64,000 nt of DNA. It comes from Phalacrocorax aristotelis (taxonomy: Eukaryota; Chordata; Aves; Suliformes; Phalacrocoracidae). Numbering within the stretch: the stretch's first letter is position 1; the number at the start of each line of letters is the position of its first letter. The translations under genes and the position numbers were made by a program. Shown here piece after piece: positions 25,408 through 38,151 of this stretch. Location: positions 25,460,975-25,524,974 of the forward strand of contig NC_134283.1 of the NCBI RefSeq assembly GCF_949628215.1. The letters run 5' to 3'. The notes beneath the pieces are model-generated. The model was not told the DNA's origin. It saw only the letters and a list, made by a program, of their open reading frames with translations, and ran no database searches.

Positions 25408-28400
25408 ATCTTCAGCTGGTGGGACTCCTCTGTCAAAGGAGCCCAGGCCTGCACGGACATGCCAAAATTGTGGTGGTAACATTGCAGACGTGATTTCCTG
25501 TGTCAAAGGGTTGTACTTTGGTCCCAGCGGGTCAAGACTGGATCAGAAAGGTGAGGACTTTCTGAGGAGGCTGAAGTTTTAGTCTTTAAGGAAAACAGCT
25601 ACTATGGAGAAGCTGGTCCTAAGGATGGCAAGGGGATAAGGTCAAACCCAGGATATTTGTGAGCAGAGGGTATCCAAGGTATTGGTGACTCCAGTAAAGC
25701 CCCACAGGCAGTCCTGCTTCTTTCTGCACCGCTGAGTAAGCCAGTTCTCAGTGCCCTGCCCAGCAGAACTCACACAGCCTCCAGCGGCAGAGCAAACAGC
25801 CTCCATCACCACCATTTGTACCCAAGGAGAGGCACTGCCTTGGAAGCTGTGAGGGAGGAAGGGAATCAGCAGCCAACTCTGCCTGCTGTAAAAAGAGTTG
25901 CCTGGTACAGCCCACGTCCTTCAGCTCTCCCAGCCTGTGCTGCTGGCGGGCTGGGGAAGGACCAGCGCAGAAGGCAGGGCTGTCGGGCTGTTTTATTTCA
26001 TCACCTTTCCTTGCTCAGAAACTGACTGAGTGTTGGACATCTAATATTGGCTCAAGCCAGGGAGACTCTTGCAGCTCCAAAGTAACTAAGTGGAGAAGAG
26101 ACCAAGCATTTCGTGGGAATCTGAGTAATCTGTGGGATGGCAGGGGGGGACAAAACCTCAGTTTCCCACAGTGAGTGATGAAATAATTACACCATAACTG
26201 ACAAAGCTCCTGATTTTAAGGAGGATAGTTTTCTCAAGGGCAATAGTAAGATGACAAGCTTTCAGCTCTGGTGTGTCATTTACTGCTCTTCCTTGTGTTG
26301 ATTTTACAGCAGTTGCTGTGGAGCAAGTGGCTACTCAGAAAAATTAATGTGGCAGAATGAGACCCTCAGATGGAGTCCGTGATTTCATCGCTGAACTTTT
26401 CACATATTTCAAAAACATATTCATGTTAGGAGAGACCATTTATCAATTACTTACTAGTTTGTTTCCCAGCACACACCACAAAAATTTCACCCAGGGATTC
26501 TTGCAGCACTCCCAGGAGTTATTGGTGGAAGCAGCTCCCTGGAGCTAAAGTGGAAGAGACAATTTAATGTGACAAAAGTTTAAAAAATGCTTCTCTCTTT
26601 TCTAATACAAATTATCTGTGATGAATTATTACTCCTTCTAAGGTTAGAATATAAGCCCAACAGTTTATACCTGGCAACCTTTAATAGCTGTGCGTATGCA
26701 GCCTCTTTGCTCTGCCACTCAGGAAAATGGCTTCTCAATATTCCTCTTGAAGACTTAGTGTTTGTGTTGGGTTTCCTGTAAATTCATAGTGTTTCATTTG
26801 CAGCCAAACTGCAACAAAACCCACATAACAATTAGGAAGCCTTGCACGTAGATACAGAAAATGCAGCCACAAGATTGCTAAATAGAAATTGCTCTATCTT
26901 TAAATGATCGTGAGCTGTCAGCTGTTCCTTTGTTCGGATTATTATAGACACACATAAAACATTTGATTGAATGCTCAAGTTTTTACCAGCTAGAATCCAG
27001 ACGAATGTCTGACAAAATAACAAACACACCCCATTCCACCCATCCTCAAAATTCCCTTCCTTCTTCGGCTGAAATTCTCCCTGTATTGAAGCCAGTATTT
27101 CATGGACTAAATTGGACAAAGCAAGCAAACCATCTCCTTCGCATTGATTTCCAAATCAAATAATTGTTAATCACATCAATATCCCCAGCTGATGCAACAG
27201 TCTTGGAGGCCAGCTTTCTGGCTCAAACAAGGCCCTCTGTATGGATGCCACAGAGCCCTCTGTGTGTGCCGCCGAGATTTGCCATTAATTATTGTTGGAA
27301 ACATTCAGGTCTGATTCTCTCACCTCTTCTTTCTCTTCCCCTTTCCCCTCACACAGCAAGAAGAAACAGAAATACCATTCTTCACTTGACGTTGGATTTC
27401 TAACCTCCCTCAATGATGTGAAGGGGGCAGCTGCCTGGTGCTAAAATACAGATCCAGGGCACCACTGGCTAACCTGCAAGAAACCATGATCCCTTGGCCA
27501 CTGGGAAACGTGGGAGACATTTTGGTGTGGTGACTGCTAACTTCTGGGGATAAACTCTGTTCTTTTGTGGTACAACTCTGATGGGGGTGTGTGACAGTGT
27601 CAGGGGTGTCAGAGACTGCCTCCTCAGGCCCTGCTGACTGTCAAGCAGAAGCTTGTTCCTGCAGGCATTTGTTGAAAGGATTAATTTCAGATTTATGTGC
27701 ATCGCTTTATGTTCAGTTGAATGTCTCTCATGCTCTAAACTAAGCAAGTGCTTGTGCTTTGGGAGGATGGCAATCAGGGCCAAAACTGTGGAGCTGCGGT
27801 CTCACAGTGGCAGGAGCAGCACTGGCATTGGCAGCGCAGTGTGGGAAGGGGGATGCTGGCAGGACCTGGGGGCATACTTGGAATCAGGTCGGGATCAGCT
27901 CCTGCCCGCCAGCATTTCTGCCTGAGGCCAAGTCACCACAGTCGGTGAACAACTCCTTCCCTCCTTTGCAAAGAGGGAGCAGAAAGGAAGAAAAGGTGTC
28001 AGACCCAGACATGACTGCTTCCAGCCATAAAAAGAAACCCCAACAGTGCACACACACAGGCAAGGAAGCACACATAGAGCACATCATGGTCCAGTGTAAA
28101 GCGGCCTGTCTGAGACTGGATTAATGGTCAGTCTGAAAAGGAGAGGATGAACCTTGGAGGCTGAAGTACCTTCTCCTAGTTAGACACAGTTCGTGGTAAC
28201 TCTGTGCGCACGTGGGCATAGCTGGCTGGGAAAGCATATCCTGCCCGTTTGACATGTAATAAATTTACCTTGTCAATAAGCGAGACTCCAGGACTATATC
28301 TGTAGCATCTATTAGGAATGCAAAATAATTAAAAGTATGAACTAATTAACCTCCCTGCTCTCTGCCTCTTCCTTTTCCAGGGCAGTGAGGCTCATCCAAC

Positions 28401-30280
28401 TGCAAGCCCCGCAGCAGCAGCCTGTGCTGTGTCCCAGGTTTTGATAATGGCCCATGTGCTGCTCCCTGTGCATCTGGGGACTGAGGTGCCCCCTCCTTAA
28501 TGAGGCCACTGGCAGTTTGTTGATGCTCTCTGTAAAACCATTGCCCCCTATGCCTTCACTGAAATTGTCTGTGGACTGGTTATAATATGGCCTTAGGCCA
28601 TTGTGGGAACTCTACAGTAGGGTTGCCAGCAGAGGCTGAGATTGGAACCGGGTTTCAAAGGGTCCCTGCCTTAGAAGTGGAAACCTGATGAGGTGAAGAA
28701 GACTCTAGAAAGAGACATAATTGTCTCTTAAGATGGTCGAGCTGAATTTAGGGCATGTTGGTGTACATACAGCCTTTTGAACTATCCTTTAGCAGAGCAG
28801 GCTTTGTATAGCCTGCAGGAAGCTTTAGCCAAGGGGAAACTGGGGCTAACTTCATATCTGGTGTGGTTACCCTGCTACAGACCACTGCATCCTCTGCAAA
28901 TGGCAGAGACTGCACACAGGCCGCTGAGTGCAGCAGGAGGCTCTGCAGTGGCTGCACAATCAGCCCATGTCAACGCTACAGGTGGCTTCACCCCGTGAGA
29001 GCTAGTCTTTATTCTCGCTGTCACATTTTCCCGTCTGCTCACTTGTAAATCAAATTGCCACGTTTTCTGATGATAATGTTTTACTCCTCCAAAAGTTACT
29101 GTTTGCACAGTGGCATCTGCATGATGCTATTTCCCCCTCTGAATAATCATTTTCATAATCTGAAACTGAAAAGAAAACCCAAACAGCTACCATGGAAGAA
29201 AGGAAAACTCTCACGGAATAAATCTCCATAGCCTCTGTTAAATTTCCCTGTAAATGCATATTACTTCTGGAGCTTCCTGTGAAGGCAGCAATGAGGAGGA
29301 TTATTCTGCTCAGTTTTTACCTACTGACCCTACCAAATACTTTCCTCAGCATGCTATCAGAGGTGTTGTAGAGCTGATGCACTCGCTATTTTCTGTTTAA
29401 TAGAGCTGATATTCAAATCGAGTGATGTCCCTTGTCACAAATATAATTTCATCCTTCTACCACACTTGCCAAGAACAATGCAATGGCTGCGCTGTTAGAT
29501 ACTGTGCTCGGTTCATTACTTTAAAATATGTTAGCACTTTGCTCATAATAGGTTTGATGGCCTAAACTATACCGGTGCTGAATTTTTAATGGTAATGATA
29601 AGGTATTTATTTTATTTGTATTTGAAGAAGGAGCAGGAAGCACAAGTACCTTGGGCGAAAGCTTGTTTTTGTGAGACTAAATCCAGTTTTGCAGCTGTGC
29701 CGGATCATGCCAGCACCCCTTTTTGAGGTGACCCTGAAAATGTTGCAATTTCTAGAGGTGATTTGTCATTTAAGGGCATTAGGAAGAATACTTCAGGGGC
29801 TCTCACAGCACATGGCCATGTTTTACCTTTATCTTTGCAGCCCAGCAGAGTTGCTCTAGTCAGCCGTAGGGTCTAAGCTGTATGCAGAGGGGGAAATCTT
29901 GCCTGTGATCAAAACATATTTAAATCAGTGGCAGAGGTGTTTCTTGTGGGGGTGCTAAATCTGACATAGAAGCACTGACATGGATTGGGCTTTCGAGATC
30001 ATGTGGCCATTGGAACCATCCCCCCTATTTCCTCTGGTCTATTGAGTGCTATATTCAGGTCTGATGTATCCAATTAGTAGTGGGATTCAAACCCTGCCAA
30101 GTGTCCCAAAATTATGCTGCAAGGAGCAGAACATGAAGCTGCAGCAGGGTAGGAGAGAGGGACCAGCTTTGGGTCGTCACAGTGTGGAGCACCTCACAGC
30201 ATCCCATGCTGCCAGGGCGCTGTGCTGGTTGGCTCCTTACTGAGGAGTTTGGAGGTACACCAGATAAATAGCATTACGGA
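25408..30280. other. gene-free stretch, possibly containing conserved non-coding DNA
   Basis: No gene is supported. The part at about 26540-27290 is evenly mixed, free of recognised repeats and simple sequence, and rich in homeodomain-like ATTA sites, which is how conserved non-coding elements often look. That is only an impression; conservation cannot be seen in one sequence. A pyrimidine tract ending in CAG near 28380 resembles a 3' splice site with no supported exon after it. Confidence 0.5.
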
Positions 30281-30300
30281 ATGCTTTATGCATAAAGCAT
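30281..30300. promoter_or_regulatory. 20-bp perfect palindrome
   Basis: ATGCTTTATGCATAAAGCAT is its own reverse complement over all 20 bases. By simple reckoning about 0.06 such palindromes are expected in 64 kb of random sequence. The centre TTATGCAT resembles half-sites for POU or C/EBP-type dimeric factors. A function as a dimer binding site is inference only. Confidence 0.5.
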
Positions 30301-33300
30301 CACTGCCTTGCAGGGGCACCAGGCGTCCTGGGGACAAGCATGGTGGCATTTCTGGATGTGGCAGTCAACCCCTCTGCTCATGGTGGGCTTCAGCTCCCCC
30401 TGCATAGCTGCTGCCCCTTCTCCTCCTGGCCTGGCCCACCAGCCCCTTTCCTCAGGGCAACTGCACATTCCTGTTGACATGCCCACAAACAGCTTCATCG
30501 GTCTTACCCCTGCTCAGAAAGAAGTTAAGAGGCTGCACAAAATTTCCATATTGCAACAGGAATCTGGGGGTTTCCCTGGGCAGGACTACCTGATGGTGTG
30601 TGAGGAAGAGAGGCAATGTTTTAAAGAAGGAAAACCTGAGAGTATTTCTGAAAAAAACCCAAAATATTTTATTTTTAAAGATATATGCCCAAAATTTGGT
30701 TTCCTCTGGCACTGGAAATTGTCTCACAGCAACATATGCTAATTCATTAGATGAATTTCATTCACTGAAATGCGAACTAGAGTAATTTCTTCCTACTTTT
30801 GAATGCAAATTGCAGTTCAGCCTTTCCTATGGTGGTATTCCCATTACACAGGGCTGAAGAATGTCTATAGTATTTACTTTACTCTTGCTTTTAACTTAGC
30901 AAAATCTTTTCTCAGTAAGCTTCATCTCATCCCACAGCAACCTGTTGTGCTGTTCCTCACGTTGAGTTTTGCACTGAGGATTTGGCTCAGCCCGTGCAGG
31001 TAAGAGCACCACCAGGGTCATAAGTCTGCTGGACACCTGGGGGGACTGGAAAGGATTTACTGTTCTCTTCTTGCTTTGCTCCTGGTGGGAACTGGGTCTG
31101 TCCAACCCGCAGCAGTCTAATACTCACAGAGGAGGGGCCTGCTGAGGCACAGCCAATATTTTCACTTCAATTTAAATGAACAATTAGTTAATTAATAACT
31201 AGAGGAATTTGCTTCTATTTTGATTTGCAATTTGAATTAATGATTCTTCCAGCAAAAATAAACTACCCCAATAATAACATCTTTCTAGCCCCAAGGCTTC
31301 TCTTTGGACTGCATATGAAAATGCTGCGTAACCTCCATCAGTACCAAACTTGTAATGAGCATCATAAGCATTGAAAGAAAGAATAGGAATAGCAAGAGGG
31401 AGAGGGAGAGGGGCAGAGAATGAAGTTCGCTTCCCCCCATACATTAGATTGTTTCTTAAAAATTGTTTTGATAACCTTTTTCTGCTCACAATGGACTCGC
31501 CGGTGATTTATGTGTGTTATTCTCTCTCTGTGAAGGTAATGACTGCCTGAAATCATTCACTGAAAGCAATTGTTTGGACATCTCTCCATGTACTCTAAAA
31601 GGTGAGAAAGTGTAAGGTTTTCGTTATTGTTCAGCTCACATCTGGAGCTGACTCCAGCCCGTGCCTGGCACGCCAAGTCAGTAGCCTCACTCTATATTCC
31701 ACCCACGTCTTTTCCTTTCCTGAGCTTATTCTGTCTGACTGGATAGTGCTGGGTGGTGCAGTCACAGGAGGAACTGTGTGTAGGAGAGAGCCCTCTGGCC
31801 TGCGGTGGGAAGCTGGTGTGAGGAATTAAAGCTCCTGTTGTGACAGAGATGGCAACAAAACCAGAAAGCTTCCTCATGCAGAAGGAGAAAATGTCTTTGT
31901 GATAACCGAGACATTCAGAGGTGATACATGGGTATTGAGCAATACCTTTCACACTAATTTCCAAAGTGCTGTTAATCTTCAGTCAAGCCTTGAATCTTCC
32001 TTGCCAAAAGCTGTCTGGTGAGGTTGCTTCCCACTGCTGTGGCTGGCTGAAGGGATTTGTTCCCACCTACGCTTTAGCATAACGTACAGCGAGGAGAAAA
32101 CAAACCGTATTTAATGCCCTCCCTTCCCATTCCAAAATCCTGGGCTTTTTTTGTGCTGATTGCATAACGGGAAAACAACACAAGCTTCCTCCTGGCAGGG
32201 GCTTCCAGAGGCATGCTGTCTGTCAGGCAGCAGGAGCTGCCCCTTAAACAATAATTTCCCCACCATATAACTTCATCGCTGCCATCTCCCACTGCTATCA
32301 CCCATCTCCAAAGGGCTGTTATTGCCTAGACTGTAGATGCTTGGGGTAAGCAAATATCTCAACCTGAGAAGTCTGGTATTGGCACATTGCAAGGAAATCC
32401 CTCAACCTAAAAAATGCTTATGGTAAAGAGCTGCAATTTGTAGATACTGCTGTCTAACAGACCAAACCATCTCAGGAGTTTAAGAATAAACCCAGTGTGA
32501 CTGGTAATGGGGTGAGGGAAAGAGGGAGGACTGGCACAAAATACAAAGAAGCAGTGTTTGAAGGAAAGGCATCTTAAACAGTCTTAATCTTCACCTTACA
32601 GTCTTTAAGTCACAGTGCAGCTTCCTGCCATTATTAGAGCAATTAAAATGCAATTACTTTTTCATCTTTATTTCAGTTCTTGAATAATTAAAGCCACTTT
32701 ACATCAAGAGTGATCCATAAGGAAGGGATTTTGCATGTGAAAAGCTGCAAAGGTTGGAAGACTTTGGGGTATCGGCAGTCAGCAGCGAGCAACTGAGATT
32801 GGTAATGCTACAGTAAGCTGCCTCCTTTGCGCAGCCCTACAGCATCATGGAAAGAGGCCAATTGCTGGATTTCTGTACTTTATCTTGATTAAACGGCTGT
32901 TTCAATTTGGTATTCACTCCTTTCATATTTGTAATCACTTTAATATTTTCATTTTATAGTATTCACTTATTTAACTGCTTGTTTCCTGCCAAGTCTAAAA
33001 AAAGAAAGGCTTTTCCCTCCCTTCTCCTTTCCGAGCTGCAATAAAGGCAAGAGTTTACACAAAATTACTTCTATATTTAAATCTCCTGATGTAAATCTCT
33101 GATTGCTTTAAATAGTCAGAGCTGGTAGATACTGCAAGTGAGTATTGAAGTGAAAGATCTGAGCTCCTGGGGGATGCTGACAGTGGCTGCAAGCACATGG
33201 GCAGGCTGACGGGTATCCTTGGGGAACAGGGAGGCGAGCATCCCTCTGGGGTCTGTGCAGGTGCTTCCCCTCCCTAGATTCTCCAGAAGATTTTGGGGAA

Positions 33301-33849
33301 TGCTGTGATTCCTTTTCAGGTGTGTGCTGCCTACCTGCAAAGGGGCTGTACCCCCCAAAAAGCTCCTGCAGTGCTGCAGGGTTGGGAAAGGGAGAGCAGA
33401 GGCTGCCAGAGGGTCTGTGGCATGGGCATTTCTCCAGAGATGCAGAAAGAGGAAAGCTCTCCCCACGGGGCTGCAGTGGTTCCCAGACTGCCAGCAGCAG
33501 GAAAACAACCCCCTTTTGATTTCTTATTAACTGAATTAAATATCATCCACCTTGTATCTTAGCCAAGGTAATGGGAAAAGAAATACAGTCTAAATGTGCT
33601 GGAAAGGATGAAACCCTTGTAGGTTTTAATTTTATTATTAGAGGCTGAGGAAATCAACATATTCTCAGGCATTTGCTGGAGTCATTAGCTTTATCACATT
33701 CGTATGTCAAGGATTTTTTATTGATGTTGAGGGATGTAGTTTAAAGAAAGTGAGCAATGGGGAAGTTAGCAATCATCTGAGGGGAGCTGGTTTGGAGAGA
33801 GGATCAAAAGTAGCAAGCCACTGACCTTGGCATTGCTTGTTGGCCAGTG
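30301..33849. other. gene-free stretch
   Basis: No supported gene. Several frames at 33116-33562 overlap on both strands in a moderately GC-rich spot and match no family I know. The segment at about 32640-33010 is AT-rich, non-repetitive and homeodomain-site-rich, another possible conserved non-coding region that cannot be tested here. Confidence 0.5.
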
Positions 33850-33895
33850 GGTTCTGCTATTATTATCCCCTTAGAAAAAACAGGGAAATGCTTTG
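33850..33895 (-). mobile_element. possible MIR-like SINE scrap
   Basis: CTATTATTATCCCC followed by an A-rich stretch and CAGGGAAA resembles the reverse complement of the MIR 3' part (GGGGATAATAATAG). The following TGCTTTGGGATCCTCAG also resembles a conserved 3' block seen in ancient CORE-SINE or LINE tails. The evidence is short and eroded. Confidence 0.35.
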
Positions 33896-34648
33896 GGATC
33901 CTCAGTGGTGGAGGCATTGAATCCTGTGAGAAATCAGTATGATCAGCCATGGTAAACTTAAGAGTCACCACTAGAAATTACTCCTGTGGAAACATCATTC
34001 AGCTTTCCTAGAACACAGTTTTCAGATTACAGCCTAATAGCTAGGCCAGCTAATCTCACTTGTCCAAGAATTGCACCTTACTGTAAACTGGGTTTAATTA
34101 CTGGATTTTAGGGACAAATAGCTTTTGAACTGTCTGTGTAAGTCATTTGTGAATCCAGTCCTAGGCAAACTTGTTATGAAACATTTTTGCTTCCCAGTAT
34201 GACTCGTTTTAGCACAAAACTTCAGGGGGCAAAGGGAGGGGCAGGAAGACCAGCCAAATAGCAGACCTGCAGAAAATCAAACTGGTCCTAAAACTTGACT
34301 AGTTGCAAAAATTTACCAAAAGAAAAGGCAGCCTTTGCACAGCCCTGCTATAGCTGATCAACAAACACTGGGGGCCAAAGTCTGCTTTTGCTGGCACTCA
34401 GCCGCAGTGCTGCAGTGTGGATTTTGCTGGACCAGTTGCTGATGTAGGTGGGTACAATAGTCTAGCAGGGTGCTGGGGAAATGACTACCCAAGAAAAACT
34501 CTGGTTTATTGATATATACACTAGGTCAAAAGTGAAAGGCACTCACATAAGAAAAGTAAAAGTAAAGGTGTGAGCCTGCGGGACATTTGAATTTAAAATT
34601 GGATCTGGTGATCGGGATCTGGATCTCGTTAGGACTCATATCTGATTG

Positions 34649-34653
34649 CTGAT
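34649..34653. other. left target-site duplication of the solo LTR
   Basis: CTGAT lies immediately before the TG end of the LTR and is identical to 35247-35251. The exact match on both sides fixes the element boundaries. Confidence 0.9.
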
Positions 34654-35246
34654 TGTTGTGGATTAACCCCAGGGGCAACTCAGCCCTACCCAGCTGCTCA
34701 CTCACTCCCCCCACCAATGGGATGGGGGAGAGAATCAGAAGAGTAAAAGTGAGAAAACTCATGGGCTGAGACAAAGACAGCCTAATAGGTTAAGCAGAAG
34801 CTGTGTACGCAAGCAAAGCAAGACAAGGAATTCATTCAGTCCTTCCCACGGGCAGGCAGGTGTTCAGCCATCTCCAGGAAAGCAGGGCTCCATCACGCAT
34901 TACAGTGACTTGGGAAGACAAACGCCATCACTCCCAAAGTCCATCCCTTCCTCCTTCTTCCCCAGCTCTATATGCTGAGCGTGACGCCATGTGGTGTGGG
35001 ACACCCCTTGGGTCAGTTGGGATCAGCTGTCCTGGCTGTGTCCCCTCCCAACCCCTTGTGCCCCCCAGCCCCTTGCGGGTGGGGTGAGGTGAGGGGCAGG
35101 AAAGGCCTTGGCTCTGTGTAAGCCCTGCTCATCAGGAACGAAGACATCCCTGGGTTATCACCACTGTTTCCAGCACAAATCCAAAACACAGCCCCATACT
35201 AGCTACTGTGGATAAAATTAACTCTATCCCAGCCCAAACCAGTACA
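34654..35246 (-). mobile_element. solo LTR of an ERVL-like endogenous retrovirus
   Basis: This 593-base element starts TGTTGTGGATTAACCCC and ends CTATCCCAGCCCAAACC.GTACA, and is flanked on both sides by the 5-base duplication CTGAT (34649-34653 and 35247-35251). TG..CA ends with a 5-bp target duplication are typical of ERVL-type integration. The sequence matches an LTR family that I recall as widespread in bird genomes, with the block AACCCCAG at one end and CTCTATCCCAGCC at the other. Orientation is probably minus, because on that strand a TATA-like CATATAGAG lies mid-element and a degenerate poly-A signal region near the end. No internal gag, pol or env sequence is present, so it is a recombination remnant. 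Short open frames inside it are not genes. Confidence 0.93.
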
Positions 35247-35251
35247 CTGAT
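35247..35251. other. right target-site duplication of the solo LTR
   Basis: CTGAT follows the CA end of the LTR and matches the left copy with no mismatch, suggesting an insertion that is not extremely old at this site. Confidence 0.9.
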
Positions 35252-38101
35252 AGAATGTCAGGAACTGGTCAGTCCTTGGCACAAACCTGGCCTAAGGATC
35301 AGGACTGTGTAACTGCAGGGAATGTTTTCTAGATTTTCCTGACTATCAAAAGTCTCTTTATGTTTCTTTCTAAATGAATAAATATACCCAGAAGATGTTA
35401 CAAAGAGCAGCGAGTAGCAGGATACTAAGCTGTGAGTCTCCCACTTCTTATGTTTCTTAACTTATAGTGAAAAGGATGATGAAATGAGGGACAGATAATG
35501 CAAGGGGACACCTAAAATCTATAGTAGAAGTAGTTCAGCTAAAAATGCTGGAGTCCAAAGGCTCCTTACAATGTGTGGGTTTTTCATGTTCAAAAAGCAG
35601 TAGTGCATTTGTGGCCTTGATGGTGTCTGAGATCTGAAAAACCCTCCCTATCCTTTGTATGGGTTTTCTTTAGCCTTCTAAATCTCAGTGATATGAATCA
35701 ATCATACCTGAGCACCTCTGTAAAAAACTCCTGTCCTTTCCACCGAGTTTCACCCATCATTCCCTTTTTCAATCAATAGAACAAAAGCCAGCTTCAATCT
35801 TCATAACTGGTACAAAAAACATGTTTGAGGTTTGAAAAGAAAGTTTTGATCATTTCTCCTTAACGCAACACCTTCACCCCCACCCCCCTTCTTCTCCAGT
35901 ATATGTTTTCTGACCAGGTTTGGTAAGAAGAGAGTTCTGGTGGGCATGAGTTCTCATGGGGTTTCGAACACCACTGGAAACAGCACCAGCCTTGCCTTTT
36001 GTCATGTCCTAACTGAAAACCTCATAAGGATGGATGTGATCAGAAACCTTCAGAGATTTACAGAGTTGGAAGTGCACCAAGCAAAAATGGGTGCAGTTGT
36101 CCAAGCTGGCTCTCCAGAGGCACCGGCACCTCTTGGTCAGAGGAGACTTAGTCTCTTCAGTGCTGTTTCATACCACTCTGCTCTCTTCCAACTCTTTCCA
36201 GTGGCACAGGTGTTTGTTGCATCAGACCCCCAGGAATATCTAACCTGAGTTTTATACCATATATAGACCACCTGCTCAGGAAGTTTCATGGACATCACTA
36301 GCGGTAAGCCCAATGTTTAAAGAGTCTGTGGGATTGCAGAGCTGTTTGGACTTGGGGGATGGAGTGTTAGGATTTTCATGGCTCTTTCTGGCACCATGAG
36401 CATCATGAAATATGGGCACCCAGCAGCAGCTTCAGGTCAGAGTGATCTCAGGGTCATTCGTAGCCATTGATGACTTGCCCAACCTTTCTGCACTGTGGAG
36501 GTTTGACTTTACTGTGATTTTTGAAGCAGGCAGGAAAGTTAAAGAGCAGCTAGAGGAAAATATAGAGATTTGTGTTTGACTGAGCTACAGAGTGATTAGA
36601 GCTCAGTCCCATCCCTTGGGAACCAGCGTGCCTATAGCCCTGAATGCTCAGAAGGGAGGGGACAAGAAAGATGGTGGAGTAAGAACAGTATGTCACTGCT
36701 GCAGGAATGCTGTGAGCTTTAGGTGAAAATTATAGCAAAGCCTGGATTTTTCTGCATGCTAAAATTAAGGGTAGCCGACTCCTTTGCTTGCTTTTACTAG
36801 ACCAGGTGGCTGAGGTGCATAATAGCCTCACAAATTACCATCATCACAGACATCCCCTTGCTTTATTCACTGCCTGGTCTTATACTGAAGCAAGGTTTTA
36901 CCCTGCTTGGTTTTACAGTGAAATCATAATTCTGTCCTCTATAACACAGCCACTGCAAGGCACGAGGCTGCTCGAGGTGGCAGAGCCGGGGATGACATTT
37001 CCTCCCAGGCTGCCATGCCCTGGCCTGGCTGTGCTGCAATGAGAATAAGCAACCACAGGAGGAGGATGGAAAATTACCTGCCAAGTCATTTGGTTTCTGT
37101 ATGAGTGGTCCCCTCCCAGTTCACTCTGCTGCAGAAGTTCTCTCTAAACACGTATTCTTGCAGCTTGCAGCCAATTCCACTTGCTTTCCCTCCTGCAATT
37201 TCTCCTGTCCTTGAATTTGATTGAACCAAGCTGTAACCAGTGTGGTGTTCAGGGCTCGGAGGATATGGTTTCATGAGCTGTGCTCTGAAAAATTAAAAGA
37301 GTTGACCCATTGCTGTCCTCACCCCAGCCCCAAACATGCAGCAAGGCCTGGGCTTGAGTTGAAGAGTTGCTGAATTTTTATTATCTTCGGCAATTTTTTT
37401 TTCTGTGGATTGATTTTGTGAAACACCTCAGGGTATTTACTAACATAAACATTGCTCCAGTGGCACAAGCTGTTTGTTTACATCGATAGGAGGAAAAGAG
37501 CCCTTATTACTGAAATTTTCCCTTCTTCCCTCAAGTTTCTCCCCAGGAGCCAGCACGTAGGCAATACTGATACCTGCTTTTTTAATTTAGGGCAAATTTT
37601 CTATATAGATGGATGTGATGATGCATAAATAATACATCACTTTGCTGCATGGATTGTTTATTCCAGACCTCATTAGCATGCACAGCACACAGGCAAACCA
37701 AAAGCTTCTCTGGATGGGTATTGTCAGATAACGTGCCAGGTTGTTCCCTAGAGAAAATCATCAGGCATACAGAGATGGAGTTTGTAAAGTCCTTTTATGT
37801 TATCTTTTCAATGCGCTCTGTCCTGGTACAGCAAAGTTCAGGCTGAATCAGCATTCCCATTAAAATTCCTTATTTTCAGGAATTTGTAAGCTGCCTATGA
37901 AAAGAAAGCAATCAGGACATGACTGTGTGAGAGCGGAGCTCCTGGAATGAAGTCGTTCGCACTAAATTTTAAAAAGCATAAAACCAGAATGACAAACGCT
38001 CTGTGTATAAAGCAAACAGTCATGCTGGGAGGCTGTCAGGCTGCAGAAGGTGGGTGCTGGGGAGATCGCACTGCTTAACTCAGAGTGTTTGGCTATCTGT
38101 G
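35252..38101. other. gene-free stretch
   Basis: No supported gene or repeat in about 2.85 kb; the longest open frame is 102 codons (35940-36248, plus) and resembles nothing that I recognise. Confidence 0.55.
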
Positions 38102-38151
38102 CATCGTCCCCCGGCTCTGCCTGCACCACATCGTCCCCCCACTCTGCCTGC
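38102..38151. repeat. imperfect 23-bp repeat pair in a GC-rich spot
   Basis: CATCGTCCCCC..CTCTGCCTGC occurs at 38102-38124 and 38129-38151 with two mismatches, a period of 27 bases. It lies at the start of a small CpG-containing patch reaching to about 38185. No gene is associated. Confidence 0.85.
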
